Notes under the pieces: model-generated
Seen by the model: only the letters and a program-made list of their open reading frames with translations
Told to the model about the DNA's origin: nothing
Databases searched by the model: none
Translations under genes and position numbers: made by a program
Shown: positions 1 through 11,500 of the stretch, piece by piece
Position numbering within the stretch: the first letter of the stretch is position 1
Layout: each line of letters opens with the position of its first letter
Source of the DNA: Bodo saltans
Lineage: Eukaryota > Euglenozoa > Kinetoplastea > Eubodonida > Bodonidae
Assembly: GCA_001460835.1 (NCBI GenBank)
Contig: CYKH01000931.1
Coordinates: 1 to 31,991, forward strand
Reading direction: 5' to 3'
DNA length: 31,991 nt

Positions 1-2
1 TG

Positions 3-2836
3 TCATACGCAAGTTGGATCAACCTCGAGATATTTTTCGTCTCCCAAAATGCGTTTACGGGCGCTGTACCGCCTGAATACTTAACCTCTTGGCCGCGCTT
101 GCGTACGTTTCAAATCGACGACAATTAGACGACAATTTGTTGTCCGGACCACTTTCACAATTTGTGCCATTGTCAGTACACTGCCCCAATATCACCTCGT
201 TTCATGTAGACACGAACACATTCACTGGAACGCTCCCGCCCGAGTTTAGCAAATGGGGAACATCACTTTTAGAGTTTAGAGCGTACAGCAATCAACTCCA
301 TGGCACGATTCCTCTATCATACACCAACTGGAGCAATTTGTTGGAATTTCATGTTCACAACAACAGCTTGTCGGGAGTGTTGCCAGATACATTTTCTGTA
401 TGGACGAACGTACAGGAGCTGCGAATCGCCAACAACCCTCTTATCACAGGAACCCTGTGCAACGATTTTAGCAACTTCACGAAGATGATAGTATTCGATG
501 TCGCGGGATGTGACATGTACGGAACGATTCCCAGCAGTTACTCAGCTTGGCGAGATGTCAAGGAGTTCTACGTCAGTAATAACCGCCTTGTCGGCACCAT
601 ACCAGTCACTTTGGCATCTTGGGCAAACCTCACTCATTTCATCGCGTTCAAAAATGGACTGTCAGGAAGTTTACCAAAAGAATTTAGTCAGTGGAGACGA
701 CTTCAACGGCTCATAATATCCAACAACGCATTCAGCGGCTCGCTTTCAGGAGAGTTTGGGCAGTGGACTGCCATGTTTATGCTGGTCCTAGCAAATAATT
801 CCTTCTCCGGCGACTTCCCCACTACGTTTGCTGCGTTTACACAAATTACCCAGTTCGCCGCAAGTTACAATCAATTCAGCGGTACAATTCCCACTGCATG
901 GGGAGATAAATGGACCGCCCTCACATCCTTCTTTGCCGATCACAACCAGTTGGAAGGGGGGTTCCCAGCATCGTTTGGAAGTTTGATGAATCTTAACACG
1001 CTGATGCTAAGCCACAACGATCTGCGAGGGACCCTCCCCACCACCGTCCGCTGGACTGGTATGATTATCTTGACACTGCAGAATAACCCGAAGCTCCACG
1101 GAAATATTCCAACCTCCTGGAACGCCGCCTTCAGCCCATTAGCGCGTGTCATGACCGTGTGCCGGACAAAGTTGTGTGGATCTGCCGCGCAGCTGTCCAT
1201 GACAGCGCTAGGGGGGTTCCCGTGTCTCCCTTCCGACACGTATTATGATACAACGCAGACAGACGATAAGAACACCATACTCTTTGCATTTATTGCGTTA
1301 GTTGGCCCAGCTCTGAAAAGCCCGTCTGCCCCGTGCTTCACCGATTCTGCGTCGCCGACAAAGGAAGTGATAGTTCACGACGATTCTGCGCCACTGCCGC
1401 CTGGCGTCGCATCGGGTGCCTCTGCCGCGGCGACGGCTGCAAACATGGCGTGCGTCTTCACGGGCGGTTGCTCGGCCTCTGGGTTCGCGGTGGTGCAGGG
1501 CGCGTCCGCCGCCGCGCGCCTTGCGTATCGGTGCGCGGCGGCGCAGTACGCGGAGGACAACGGCGAGGACGCGGCGAAGGTTGCGCTGAGCGCGGCGGAC
1601 AGCCCGACTCAGCTGACGCTTTCGCCGCTTGGGGACACGGCTGGGCCAGCTGCGGGCACGATGGTCGGCAACACGGCGATTGTCGTGGCGAGCGGTGTGC
1701 TGATGCACGCGGTGGAGCTTGCGCGGCAGCGGATGGTGCACGGCCGCGGTGGCGAGCCGTCGGGCAGCATTGGTGTGCGTGCGCTCGAGTCGCTGCTGGA
1801 CCTGCTTGGCCACGACCTGCTGCCTGGGTCGAGCGCGGGCTTCTTCGTGATGTTCCTGCAGCCGACGCTGTCGGCGTGCGTGACGGTGCTGACGGCCGTC
1901 GACCTTGGCGTTGGCGTGCGCGTTGCGCTGGCGCTGCCGTGCATTGCGCTGTGGGTTGGTGCGATTGCGTCGGTTGGCTACGTTGTGCACGCACGTGTTA
2001 GTTGTGCTGTTGCGTTCGTTCCTGCAGCCGCGCGGCGTGGCGCCGGCGGCGGCGCATCGCGAGCGACCCGGCGCCACGCGAGTGCGTGTGTCGAGGCTGT
2101 GTTCCGGCGCGCGCAGGCTGTGCGGAGCTTCGCGTGGGAGCCGAGCGGTGCGTGGACGTGGCGGCGTGGGGACGCGGGCTCGCGGTGGTACGCGCACCAC
2201 TTCGGCGCGTTCTTCCGGATGTACAGCGCGCGGCGCCGCACGTACGTTGCGGTGGACTGCAGCTTCATTGCGCTGTGCGGCCTGGTGGCTGGCGCGGCGG
2301 AGGCGACGGGGTCGTCTGCGTCGGCCGCGTGCTTTGCGATGCAGTGGGGCGCCGGCACGCTTGCTGCGCTGACGACGGCGGTGGTGTGTCTGTTTGCGTA
2401 CCTGCGCCCGGTGCTGACGCGCATCGACACTGCCTCGTACGTGGCGCTTGGCGTGCTGGCCGTCGCCTCTGAGGTCGCTGCCGCTACTGGGGACGAGACG
2501 ACATCAAATGGATTTGCAGTCGGTGCGCTTGGATTGCAGCTTGCCTTGGTGGTGGCCAGCATGGTGTTGGGAGCGACATGGCGTGATAGTGTTCTTGAAC
2601 CATGTGCGGACCCTACTCCGCCGAAATCTCTGAAGTTGGTGGAACTTGTTGATGGTGACAAGGAACGCACTGTCAAGCAGTTGTCAGACAAAAAACTGAT
2701 GGCGGCAGCTGGTGATGCAGATGTAACTATTCCCTTTCTATTTTCACACAATCCCAACTTATCTCAAAGCGAACAGTTGAAGCGGTTGGTCGTGTTGGCT
2801 TCGAAGGTGAAGCGACGGGCCTCTTGTGCTGAGTGA
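3..2836 (+). CDS. Leucine-rich-repeat membrane protein, 5'-truncated by window edge and frameshifted near position 126
   Basis: The gene begins before the window. From position 3 one frame reads LRR sequence (for example NAFTGAVPPEY) and stops at TAG 126-128; the next frame then continues LRR sequence to the TGA ending at 2836. The break lies in an 11-bp tandem duplication. Removing one copy gives a smooth DDNLLSGPL junction. About twelve LRRs of roughly 24 residues follow the pattern W..L..F.v..N.lsG.iP, up to about position 1130, then a Cys-containing cap (CRTKLCG, FPCLP). From about 1650 to 2580 there are roughly seven hydrophobic segments, then a hydrophilic tail ending KRRASCAE. This suggests an extracellular LRR domain on a multipass membrane module; ligand and function are unknown. 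Codon use changes sharply between about 1380 and 2480, where third positions are almost all G or C. No ATG precedes the LRRs in the downstream frame (first near 487), so an intact product from this allele is doubtful. Family assignment is confident; functionality is not. Confidence 0.75.
117..137 (+). repeat. 11-bp tandem duplication causing a frameshift
   Basis: GACGACAATT occurs at 117-126 and again at 128-137, an 11-bp offset with one base between. The duplication creates TAG at 126-128 in the upstream LRR frame and puts the rest of the gene in another frame. Deleting one 11-bp unit joins the two LRR halves exactly at the conserved DDN-L-L-S-G positions. It looks like replication slippage or a sequence error. 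Confidence 0.85.
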
Positions 2837-3017
2837 TAATGAACGATTTTTCTATTGTGTGGTTTCGCGTCGCTTACTTTTCTCCCTGGCGTATTCTTTT
2901 TTCGCGTCCCCCCTTTTTTGCATGATTGAGATGAAAATGCTTTTTGGACAAGGTTGCCCCCCAGCGCGTTTGCTCTGTATTCTGTCGTCACTTCACCAAA
3001 CAGTTTGATTTGATATA

Positions 3018-3051
3018 TTTTATTTTTGTTCATTTTTCTACATCGTTTAAG
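3018..3051 (+). promoter_or_regulatory. Candidate trans-splice acceptor for the PPR gene
   Basis: A T-rich tract at 3018-3040 is followed by the first AG at 3050-3051, about 20 nt before the ATG at 3072. This arrangement is typical of spliced-leader addition in kinetoplastids. The exact AG used is inferred. Confidence 0.4.
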
Positions 3052-3071
3052 TTAAAAGACTCTTTGTAAAA

Positions 3072-5234
3072 ATGCGTCCTGTACTGTCACAACCAACCTG
3101 CTTTGCCGCAAGAAGCGTTTGTGCGTTCTCTGTAGTTGTGTACTCTCGCAGAGGTGTTGTCTCTTCTACAAGGCGGTTGCGGGCGTCACAAGGTCCCTCA
3201 AGCATGTGGAGTCTGCGCCAAGCTGATCTAGTCTTTAAAATGGGCAGCGATGAGGCGTTTGTTGCTGAGGGAGAGGCAAAAGTTGAAAGGAATAAAATGC
3301 GACTGAATGATCGAATGAGTGTGAAGCGGGAAACGGCGTTTAAGTTTGGACAACGTCGTGGCCAGCACAATCTTGAACACGGCTTAACCAGTGAGGCCCG
3401 ACGCGTTGCCGCAGAGGCCGAGGAGGGCTACCGCCTCACATCTAACAGTCTTCAACAGCGACCAGGCGGCTTGACGGGAGGCGAAGAGGTGAAACGAATC
3501 GATCCTTCCACCGGCGAAGAGGTCATCTACCGGCGATACGCTGCGCCATTTGATGAGACCAATGTGCCCTCGACCGATGCGAGATTCGCGTTTCGAAACC
3601 AAATTGGGCAGCTCTCAAACACAACGAACAAAGATTCGTGGCAGTTTCCAGAACACAGGGATGTGTCTAACCCGTCATTGCTCGCAGAACGACGTGTTCG
3701 GCATTTATTGGAAGCAGGAGAATTACCGCTGTCCGAAAAGATCGACCTTCTTGGCTCTGCAATGAGCGATGTGTTTCGTAAACAGTTGCCGCTGCAGCCG
3801 AAGGTGTGGACAGCACTTTTTACAGTCTGGGGCCAAGCCCATGCTGAGCCACTAGTTGAGGCGTACAGTCAAAAGCAAGGGCAACTCACGAGCTCCACGA
3901 GGGCCTCATTACCGAAATCCACAACTTCCGATCCAATAGCCCAACAGGAGCATCCTCCCGTTCCTCACGGAGGCTTGCTGGCATCGACGCAAAGTCTTAA
4001 GTGTCTTGACTGGATGAAGGAAGCTTACTTCCACATGCGTAGTGGGTTTACTGCTCCCACTCCGCAAGTCATGGAATCTGTCATGGGTGCATTGGCACTC
4101 TCTGGCGCCACGGATCAGCCCACCGTCCACCTTGCTCACCGTATCTTGCTGGATGCAGACCGTTACGTCACGCTTCCCACGCGTACCACTTACGCTGCAT
4201 ATTTTGACATTTGCAACAGATGCGAGATCATGCACTTCGCCGTGAAGCGCTTTGCGGATGCCATTGACAACCTTTTTATTGAGCCTGACGCAGCGATGGC
4301 CACCGCACTGCTACGCGGATTGCATGAAAATGGGCTGGTGGAAGAAGCAATTGCCATGTTAGCACGAATGCAGCGCATCGACGCCGATGTGCAGTTCTTA
4401 AATGCGTCGATGGAAACCCTGTTATTGTCTCAAGATGCTCGTGCCGTTCTTGCGTCGTACGAGGCCGTCGTGAAGGAGAAGAGATCTATCGTGCCATCAT
4501 CCGATACCTTCACGTTGATGCTTTTGGCGTGTGAACGACTTGCGGACTGGACGCCGGTGAGAAATATTTTGTCGGAAATGCAACTTCATCGAGTGAAAGG
4601 AGATGCTCAATGTCTCAATTTGCTGCTGAAAGGACTCTTGCTCCAGAAAATGAACACATTCGCACACCAGTTGTATCTTACTATGCGGTTGAAGCGGATT
4701 GACGTGTGGCCTGCGGTGGAGGCGGTCCTCCCCTCGACGATTACCAACGCTGTCGCAACATTGTCTCGTAAGAGTCTCAAGCGATTGACGAAGCAGCGCC
4801 AGTTTCTACGAGGGAACGAACCCTTTGCTCTCACAAAACAAGTTGTCGCAGACGCGATGCTCCTAAAAAAGTCTTTTCACCTTGATGAACCTCCGCGCAC
4901 TACGCAAACCCCTCACGTTTCATACGCAACCAGTGTGCATCATCAATCATCAGCATCAGGCCACACAGATGCATCTTTCCCGGCTGGGAATTCGGTGAAG
5001 GTGGGCTCCACGACGCATGACGGTTCAGTGATGACGGAGAAGGCGGCAGTGGTCCCCGCACCACAGCAACAAACGTCGCCCGTGATGATTGATTTGGATG
5101 CACTGCTTGCCGATACGAATAATGATCAGCAACAGGAGGCGCATGGGGGTATCGTTCTCCCTCAGCAACGGATAAGACGAAGGGGCAAGCGATGGATGCC
5201 ACGCCCAAGTGTTTCACACATCCAGTCTAATTGA
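3072..5234 (+). CDS. Pentatricopeptide-repeat (PPR) protein, probably mitochondrial
   Basis: 720 residues from ATG 3072, shortly after a candidate splice acceptor. The first 35 residues are rich in Arg, Ser and Ala and lack acidic residues (MRPVLSQPTC, then SRRGVVSSTRR), as in a mitochondrial presequence. Helical-repeat sequence typical of PPR proteins runs from about residue 330 to 555. The clearest units are near 406-448 (LLRGLHENGLVEEAIAML) and 478-543 (TFTLMLLACERLADW; LNLLLKGLLLQKMNTFAHQL). The C-terminal 150 residues are low-complexity, Ser/Thr/Gln-rich, and end in a basic patch (RIRRRGKRW). PPR proteins bind RNA; in trypanosomes many are part of the mitochondrial ribosome or act in mitochondrial mRNA processing and stability. 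Which of these applies cannot be told here. The helical-repeat call is fairly safe, the individual role is unknown. Confidence 0.7.
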   Translation: MRPVLSQPTCFAARSVCAFSVVVYSRRGVVSSTRRLRASQGPSSMWSLRQADLVFKMGSDEAFVAEGEAKVERNKMRLNDRMSVKRETAFKFGQRRGQHNLEHGLTSEARRVAAEAEEGYRLTSNSLQQRPGGLTGGEEVKRIDPSTGEEVIYRRYAAPFDETNVPSTDARFAFRNQIGQLSNTTNKDSWQFPEHRDVSNPSLLAERRVRHLLEAGELPLSEKIDLLGSAMSDVFRKQLPLQPKVWTALFTVWGQAHAEPLVEAYSQKQGQLTSSTRASLPKSTTSDPIAQQEHPPVPHGGLLASTQSLKCLDWMKEAYFHMRSGFTAPTPQVMESVMGALALSGATDQPTVHLAHRILLDADRYVTLPTRTTYAAYFDICNRCEIMHFAVKRFADAIDNLFIEPDAAMATALLRGLHENGLVEEAIAMLARMQRIDADVQFLNASMETLLLSQDARAVLASYEAVVKEKRSIVPSSDTFTLMLLACERLADWTPVRNILSEMQLHRVKGDAQCLNLLLKGLLLQKMNTFAHQLYLTMRLKRIDVWPAVEAVLPSTITNAVATLSRKSLKRLTKQRQFLRGNEPFALTKQVVADAMLLKKSFHLDEPPRTTQTPHVSYATSVHHQSSASGHTDASFPAGNSVKVGSTTHDGSVMTEKAAVVPAPQQQTSPVMIDLDALLADTNNDQQQEAHGGIVLPQQRIRRRGKRWMPRPSVSHIQSN

Positions 5235-5268
5235 TGAGTATCTTTTTCATTTCTATTTTTCGCGCAGT

Positions 5269-5291
5269 GGATTTACATGGCATGTAAATCC
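5269..5291. repeat. Perfect 23-bp palindrome in the PPR 3' intergenic region
   Basis: GGATTTACATG (5269-5279) and CATGTAAATCC (5281-5291) are exact reverse complements around a single G at 5280. It begins 34 nt after the PPR stop codon. In RNA it could form an 8-bp stem with a 7-nt loop, so it may be a 3' UTR hairpin; a DNA-level binding site is also possible. No function can be assigned. Confidence 0.6.
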
Positions 5292-5515
5292 TGAGTGTGA
5301 TTGCTTCTTCAAATTCATTACCCTCATCTTGTTCTTTTGAGATTCACATCGGCTAGAAATCAAAAAAAAGATAATTACAAGAGGAGACGATTCCTTGGGG
5401 ATTCCTACAGTCACCCATATCGTCTCACATTTTCAGCCACAAACACACACGTACATTTTTATCGCTCGTCGTGAAAGAGAGAATACATTTGTTTGCCCCA
5501 CTACATACAGGAAGT

Positions 5516-8500
5516 ATGCCTCCAGTGGAAGTCACAGTACACTTCGAGGGCAGTGGTTCAGTCATCGCCTTCGACGTGATGCCGTCCTTCGACCAGCTGG
5601 TCTATTGCATTCGATGCGATATCGTGAAACGCGGCCATTTTGAATTGCACAGCAGAACCCTTCGTGGGGCTGCTTTGTTGCTGAAAGATCAGCATGCATT
5701 GAATCGTGTGAGCTCTGATGGTAGCTCGTTCTCCGTCGAGGTCCTTCGAACAGACTCACCCGGTCGTGGAGTTGGCGTCGGCCTTCGTTCGTCTCCGGGA
5801 CAACGTCACGCTGCGACGTCCTCAGGTGGCAGCCCTCGAGCTGCCTCTCCCCTTCAGAAGAAGCCCCAGTCAGGAGGCATCTTGTCCCCATTGCAAGGGG
5901 GCCATCCGTCCTCAGTCAACTTTCTTGAGATGCTACAAGATCGCACTGTATCCTTCAGCAGTGGAGTCCCTGTGGGAGCCTCTAGTACATCGCCCCTTCG
6001 CGGCAGTAGAATGTTCGCTCCGATTCAAATGTCTACAGGCATGAAAAAAAAAAAGCGGCGGGCAGCCCTCGAGCCGCTTCTCCTCCTCAGAAGAAGCCCC
6101 AGTCAGGAGGCATCTTGTCCCCCCTGCAAGGGGGCCATCCGTCCTCAGTCAATTTCCTTGATATGCTACAAGATCGCACTGTATCCTTCAGCAGTGGCGT
6201 CCCTGTGGGGGCCTCTAGTACATCGCCCCTTCGCGGCAGTAGAATGTTCGCTCCCATTCAAATGTCTACAGGCATGAATGGGGTCGTTGCCTCAACATTA
6301 GCCCGAGCAGCATCCGCCTCCCGCATGTCACCGTCCCGCGCCGCATCGACGAATGATCTCCTCGGAAGCACAGTGACGTCAGAGTACGTGGCCGACACTA
6401 AACCATCGGGGATGTCTTCATCGTCCGCCGCAAGTTCACCCCAGCACCGTGCGTCAGCAGAGCGCATTCCCAGCCGCCACGCAAGCCCCACACACCGAGG
6501 TGGAGCTCACAACGACGTCACGACGAAGTACGTGGACGCGGCTGGTTCTGCCTTGAACCGCAGCCCGTCGTCATCAGACACGCACAGCACAACTTACATC
6601 CAACATCGTGCCTCGTCTCATACTTCAAGTGGCCACGTTTACGTGGACTCTGACCAACTCCAGCGTGCCTTGAATGCACCCGCTAAGCCTTCACCTACCA
6701 AAGCAGCGGCACCCAAGAACAGTGGTGTGATCCCTCTGGACATCGCCGTATCAACCGAAGATAGCAATGTCGTTCGACTATCTGATGTGATCCCTGTCAA
6801 TGAAGTCATTCAGGCAGCAGAAGTCACAAACGATGGGGCTGTTGTGTGGCACTCAGACGGCAGTCACGCCGCGTTGATTGTGCGAGATGCTGCCACCGGC
6901 GATATGATCGCACGTGTCACCACCACGTCTGTGTCCTCCACGGTGCACACCACCTGCACATCCCTCTGTGCGGTGGGTGCTGATGCCATGTGGGCAGGAT
7001 TCACAGATGGCACTGTTGTGGTGTTTCACTCTGTCACGTACAAAGAGGCCGCACTCTTACGTGGGCATCGTGGCTCTGTCACGTGCATCGCCGTCTCCTC
7101 AAGTGGAACGTTTGTATTCACTGGCAGTGAGGACGGGTTAATTCGCCAATACGACGCCGCATTCGCGTCCTTGCATAATGTTCTCCAGCAGAGCAGCGGT
7201 GACGTGCGAGGAGCTGTTGACCGTGGTGCCATTCTGGCACTGGCGGCGGTCGACGTGCCGCGACTGGACCAACACCACCCTCACGCCTTCTCCACCTGGG
7301 TGTTTGCTGGCACATCGTCACGGCTTTTGCAGTTATGGACAGCGGAGCACTCGGAAGTCTCTGTTGAGGTGTGCGATGCGCATGAAGGTGCTCTGCGCGC
7401 CTTGGCAGTGGAGCCACAACTGCGCTCATCGAGCACCGGCCGTAGTGTGCGCGTATGGACGGGCTCCAATGACGGCCGTATTCGAGTGTGGGACGCAAAA
7501 CAGAAGAACGTTCGGCATGCCACCGACATTGATTTCGGGGCAGCCTCTCCCGAGATGACGTTTGTGACAGAGTTCAGCACGCACAAGGCGCCTGTGATTT
7601 GTCTGCGCGCACTTGAAGGGAGGATGCTTGCGCTATCCGATGATCAAACTCTCAGCGTCTACACCCTCACGCCCCCTTCGCCTCGAGGACACAATGCAAA
7701 GAAACATGAGGGAGGGGAGGACGAGGATGCGGATCCTGTGTTCTTGACACAAGTTGCAAACGGGAGTCGAGTGTCGGCCTACTCATGTATTGCCCTCGGC
7801 CCTGTGCAAATGTTACGATCGGTCTGGTGCTGCGGTGGGTTAGACCGGACCGTGTCGATATGGAGCGTTCCGGATATGACCTCCTCCACCACTTTCTCTC
7901 ATCCCTTTCCCTCCTCGACTGTTGCTAACGGCATCGGTCGATCGCAAGGAGCAGCGGTGGGTGGACTTCCCACGCTTGCCTCCTCGCTAGCAGATTCTTC
8001 GTATTTAGGCGATCGTGAGGTGCAGTTGACAAGAATCATGAGGTCCCGCGTCATGCAACGTGCCCTTGGGGACTGCGTCTCTGAGGAAGAGACGCAACGG
8101 TACATCTTGCATGTGGAGCACGAACGAGACTTGTTCAGATTGCTCTCACTATCGGACACGGTCATTCGGCAGCGATACTCCGTCACCACCGATGCGTATG
8201 TGGGTGATCTCACCACCACCGCACTTGTCGCACATGCGCAAATGGGCCTTGCGTGGTTGGCGCTCTACGAGGACGTGATGCTTCGAATGCATTCGATGGT
8301 TCGTTCCTTTGCGCGATCGTCCTCTCTTGCCAACGGAAACACGCAGCGACTGATGCACAATTTCCGCCACCTGCAAGAAGACCTCGAAAAGAAAATCGAG
8401 GAGCGCAGCGCGATGCTGGAAGATCAGAAGACAAGTTACGCGTCGCTCAGGGTTGCACACGAAGCCGCCCTCGCGAGAGGCATGATCCTCGAAGCGGATG

Positions 8501-11500
8501 TGTCGGATCTGACGATCATGAAAGACACACTGACCACCTCTGCATTTTCGTTGGAAAAGTCTCTCAAAGCAGCGGAAGAGGCCGTCACGGATCTAAAACG
8601 TCGAGAAGTGCTCCATCTCCAAGAGCGCCAGGAGCTCGAGCGACGCCTGTCTGAAGCGGAGCGGCGAGACGTGGAACACTCGCGCAACCTAGATGGCGCT
8701 GGGAACGACCTCAGTGCTGCTCGCAGAGATGAACGAGAGGCCCGCCGAGAATGTGCCGCGTTGGAGCACCGTGTAGGTCAGCTCGAAGCAAGGCTCAAGT
8801 CCCAAGAACAGAGGGCGCAAGAAGATGAGGCTACGTGGACACGCCGATTGGATGATCTCCGCAGGAAGATGCTTGATGCGGCGGATGAGGCGGAGAAGGA
8901 ATTGCGCTCCTCGAAAGAACATAGCCGACAACAAATCGAATTATCTCGCGAGGAAACTAGGTCATTGGAGAGCAAGCTACGTGAGCAGCAACGCATGATG
9001 GACCAGCTGACAACACGCAGCACACTCTCCCAAGAGCAACATAAAGCTCTCCAACAGCAGCTCGACGACAATAAACGCGGCATGGAGGAGTCGAGCGCCA
9101 GTGCCCATCGTCGGTGGCAGGAGGATGTCGCACGATTGGAGGCCACTGTGCTGGAACGCAGCTCAAAGAATGAACAACTTCGCTCACAGATCCACTCGCT
9201 TGAAGCGCAACACGAACGTTCCCACATGCAAACGTCAACGTTGCAGCGGCTCGTGGAGCAACTGCGATCAGAGAAAGAAGCGGTGGAGCAGCGGTTGCAG
9301 ACGGTGATTGATGCTAGTCGCACGAGCGCTCAGCAACAAAGTCAAATTCTTCCAAACACCGTCGCACGCCTCAAGAATGAACTGCTGGTGCTGCAAGACT
9401 CTTTGACGGAGGAACGTTCACGGCGCTTGCAGCAAGAGCAGCTCTTGGCAGCAGCAGAAGAGCATTACGAACTTGTGCAGCGACAATCAGTGGACGACAT
9501 CGCCACAGCGAAGGCGATTTCGAACAAAGAATTGAATGTGCGAATTCGACGAGAGGAGGAGTTACGCTCGCAAGCGGAAGTCCTTAGTACCGCGAACGCA
9601 AGCCTAACCGCCCAAGTGCGCGCATTGGAAACGAGAGTTGAGGATCTCAATACTGCGACGCGCTCGCATGCACAACTCCACGATGAAGCAGCTCGTCTGC
9701 GTGTTGAAATTCTCACTTCCTCTCAACGGGTAGATGAGCTTAAAGGTCGTTTGCATGATGCAGAGCAACACCACAGAGCAGCGCTTGAATCCACCACTGC
9801 GGAGTTCTTATTGACACTGCAGACTATGCGCGATCAGTTGCATCAAAAGTCAGAACTCTTGGTCCAGCTTGAGATGAAGAAGCGATCTTTGGAAGCAACA
9901 GTGGACAGGAACGCGTTCGAGATGGCTGAATTCTCCACCCGCATTCAACAGGTAACGCATGAGAATGCTTACGTCATGGAATCTAAGGCGTTGCTTCAGG
10001 AGCAGCTCCATGGAACTGCGCAACTGTTGTCCAACAGCGAGCATCAGAAGCGCGCACTCGAGGCGCAGGTGGAGCGTCAGACTATCGAGCTAAGGGATGC
10101 CAACGGTGGCAACCAGAGCTTGATCGATGAGCTCGCACATGTGACTGCAACAGTACAGGCGCTGCGCAGTGAGAAAGACCGCCGTGGTGCCGACTTGGAT
10201 ACTCACCACCATCAAAAGCTTGAGGCACAACAGTCAGCAAAAAGAATCCTGGACCTTGAGCATGCTCTTCGTCAAGCAAACGACATTATCACCAGTAGTG
10301 CCAATCAGCTGCACGCTCAGGACGCGGAAATTCAAAACTTGCGAACTGCACACGACACGCTGCGCTCCACCCACGAGCGGTACTTGCAGGAGTCTGAAGA
10401 CGAGAGGTGCGCCCTTCGAGAGCGCCTCGAGCGCGAGGAATCTGAGCGCCGGCTGCTGGAGACAGGCGCCCGTGGGGCGACGGCTAGAGTGCGAGACCTT
10501 GAGCAGCAGCGGCATCACTCCGAGGAACGCCTCCGCAGTGAGAGCCACTTTGAGGGGCAATCTTTATTAGATCAACTCAGCGCAGCGCACGATCGGTGCT
10601 CGGTCTTGACCAATGAACTCACGGAGTTGGAGGCGGCCGCGACGCGATCCAGTGGCACAATAGCGCATCTTCAATTTGAGCTGGAAGCAAAAGACAAGGA
10701 GCTTGCCGCGCTGCTTATCAACCACCAAGAATTAGAAGCGTCACGCAGCGCAGTAGCCGCGCTACCGTCAGTGCAACGGGAGGTGATAAGTCTTCAGCGG
10801 CGACTTGACGATGCTCATCTACGTGAAGATCACCTCAAGCTGGAGCTGGAGGAGTTTTCCCGCTTGACCCAAGAAACAAGTGCCATCGCCCAACAGGCTC
10901 TCGAAAAGGAGGTCCGTGAACTTGGACAGCAAATCACAGAGTTAAAGCACCGAGAGGTAAGTGCCACGTCAGCACACGCTCATCAACTGCTGAGTCTGGA
11001 GCAACGCATTCGTTCTGCAAACTTAGAAATCCTGGAGTTGCAAGAGGAGCATAATCGCACCACGGCGCTCTTGGAAGAAGCACAGCACGCCCTTGTCCAA
11101 GCCGCCGCCCCACCGTCACCGCTGTCCTCCGCTGCAAGTAGCCCCAAAACTGGTGGTGGCCACTTCGCCGACAGGCAACAAGGGGCGTTATCGGCGATCC
11201 TCCAGCAGGCCCTTCTCATGCAACAGCAACGAGATGCGTGCCTGTTGTATTGGAACACAATTCTGGCTCCCTACGTGGAGGAGCGCTCTCGTTTTCTTGT
11301 GCTGTCCTTTTCCCATCTTGCCCAACGCGCGCAGGATCAACTGTCTGTCACGCGAAGGACCCACGCCATCACTGAGGAGCAGCAGCGCAGCTCTTTGGTG
11401 GACCTGGCAAAACAACGAGATGCATTGGCAGGGACGCATGAACAACGACAACAGCTGATTGCGGAAGTGCAAACAGAGCTGCGAGAATTGTACACTCGAT

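Noticed and set aside
1298-2372. Long open frames on both strands overlapping the GC-rich part of the LRR gene (for example 300 codons on the minus strand).
   Set aside because: They are Arg/Ala-rich, without domains, and arise because GC-saturated codons remove stop codons in other frames.
5471-5515. Upstream extension of the giant WD40 gene to a GTG at 5471.
   Set aside because: Kinetoplastid translation uses ATG; a splice-type AG at 5509-5510 lies between the GTG and ATG 5516.
8778-9323. 181-codon minus-strand open frame inside the coiled-coil gene.
   Set aside because: Its Ser/Cys/Arg-rich composition is the antisense shadow of Glu/Gln/Leu-rich coiled-coil codons.
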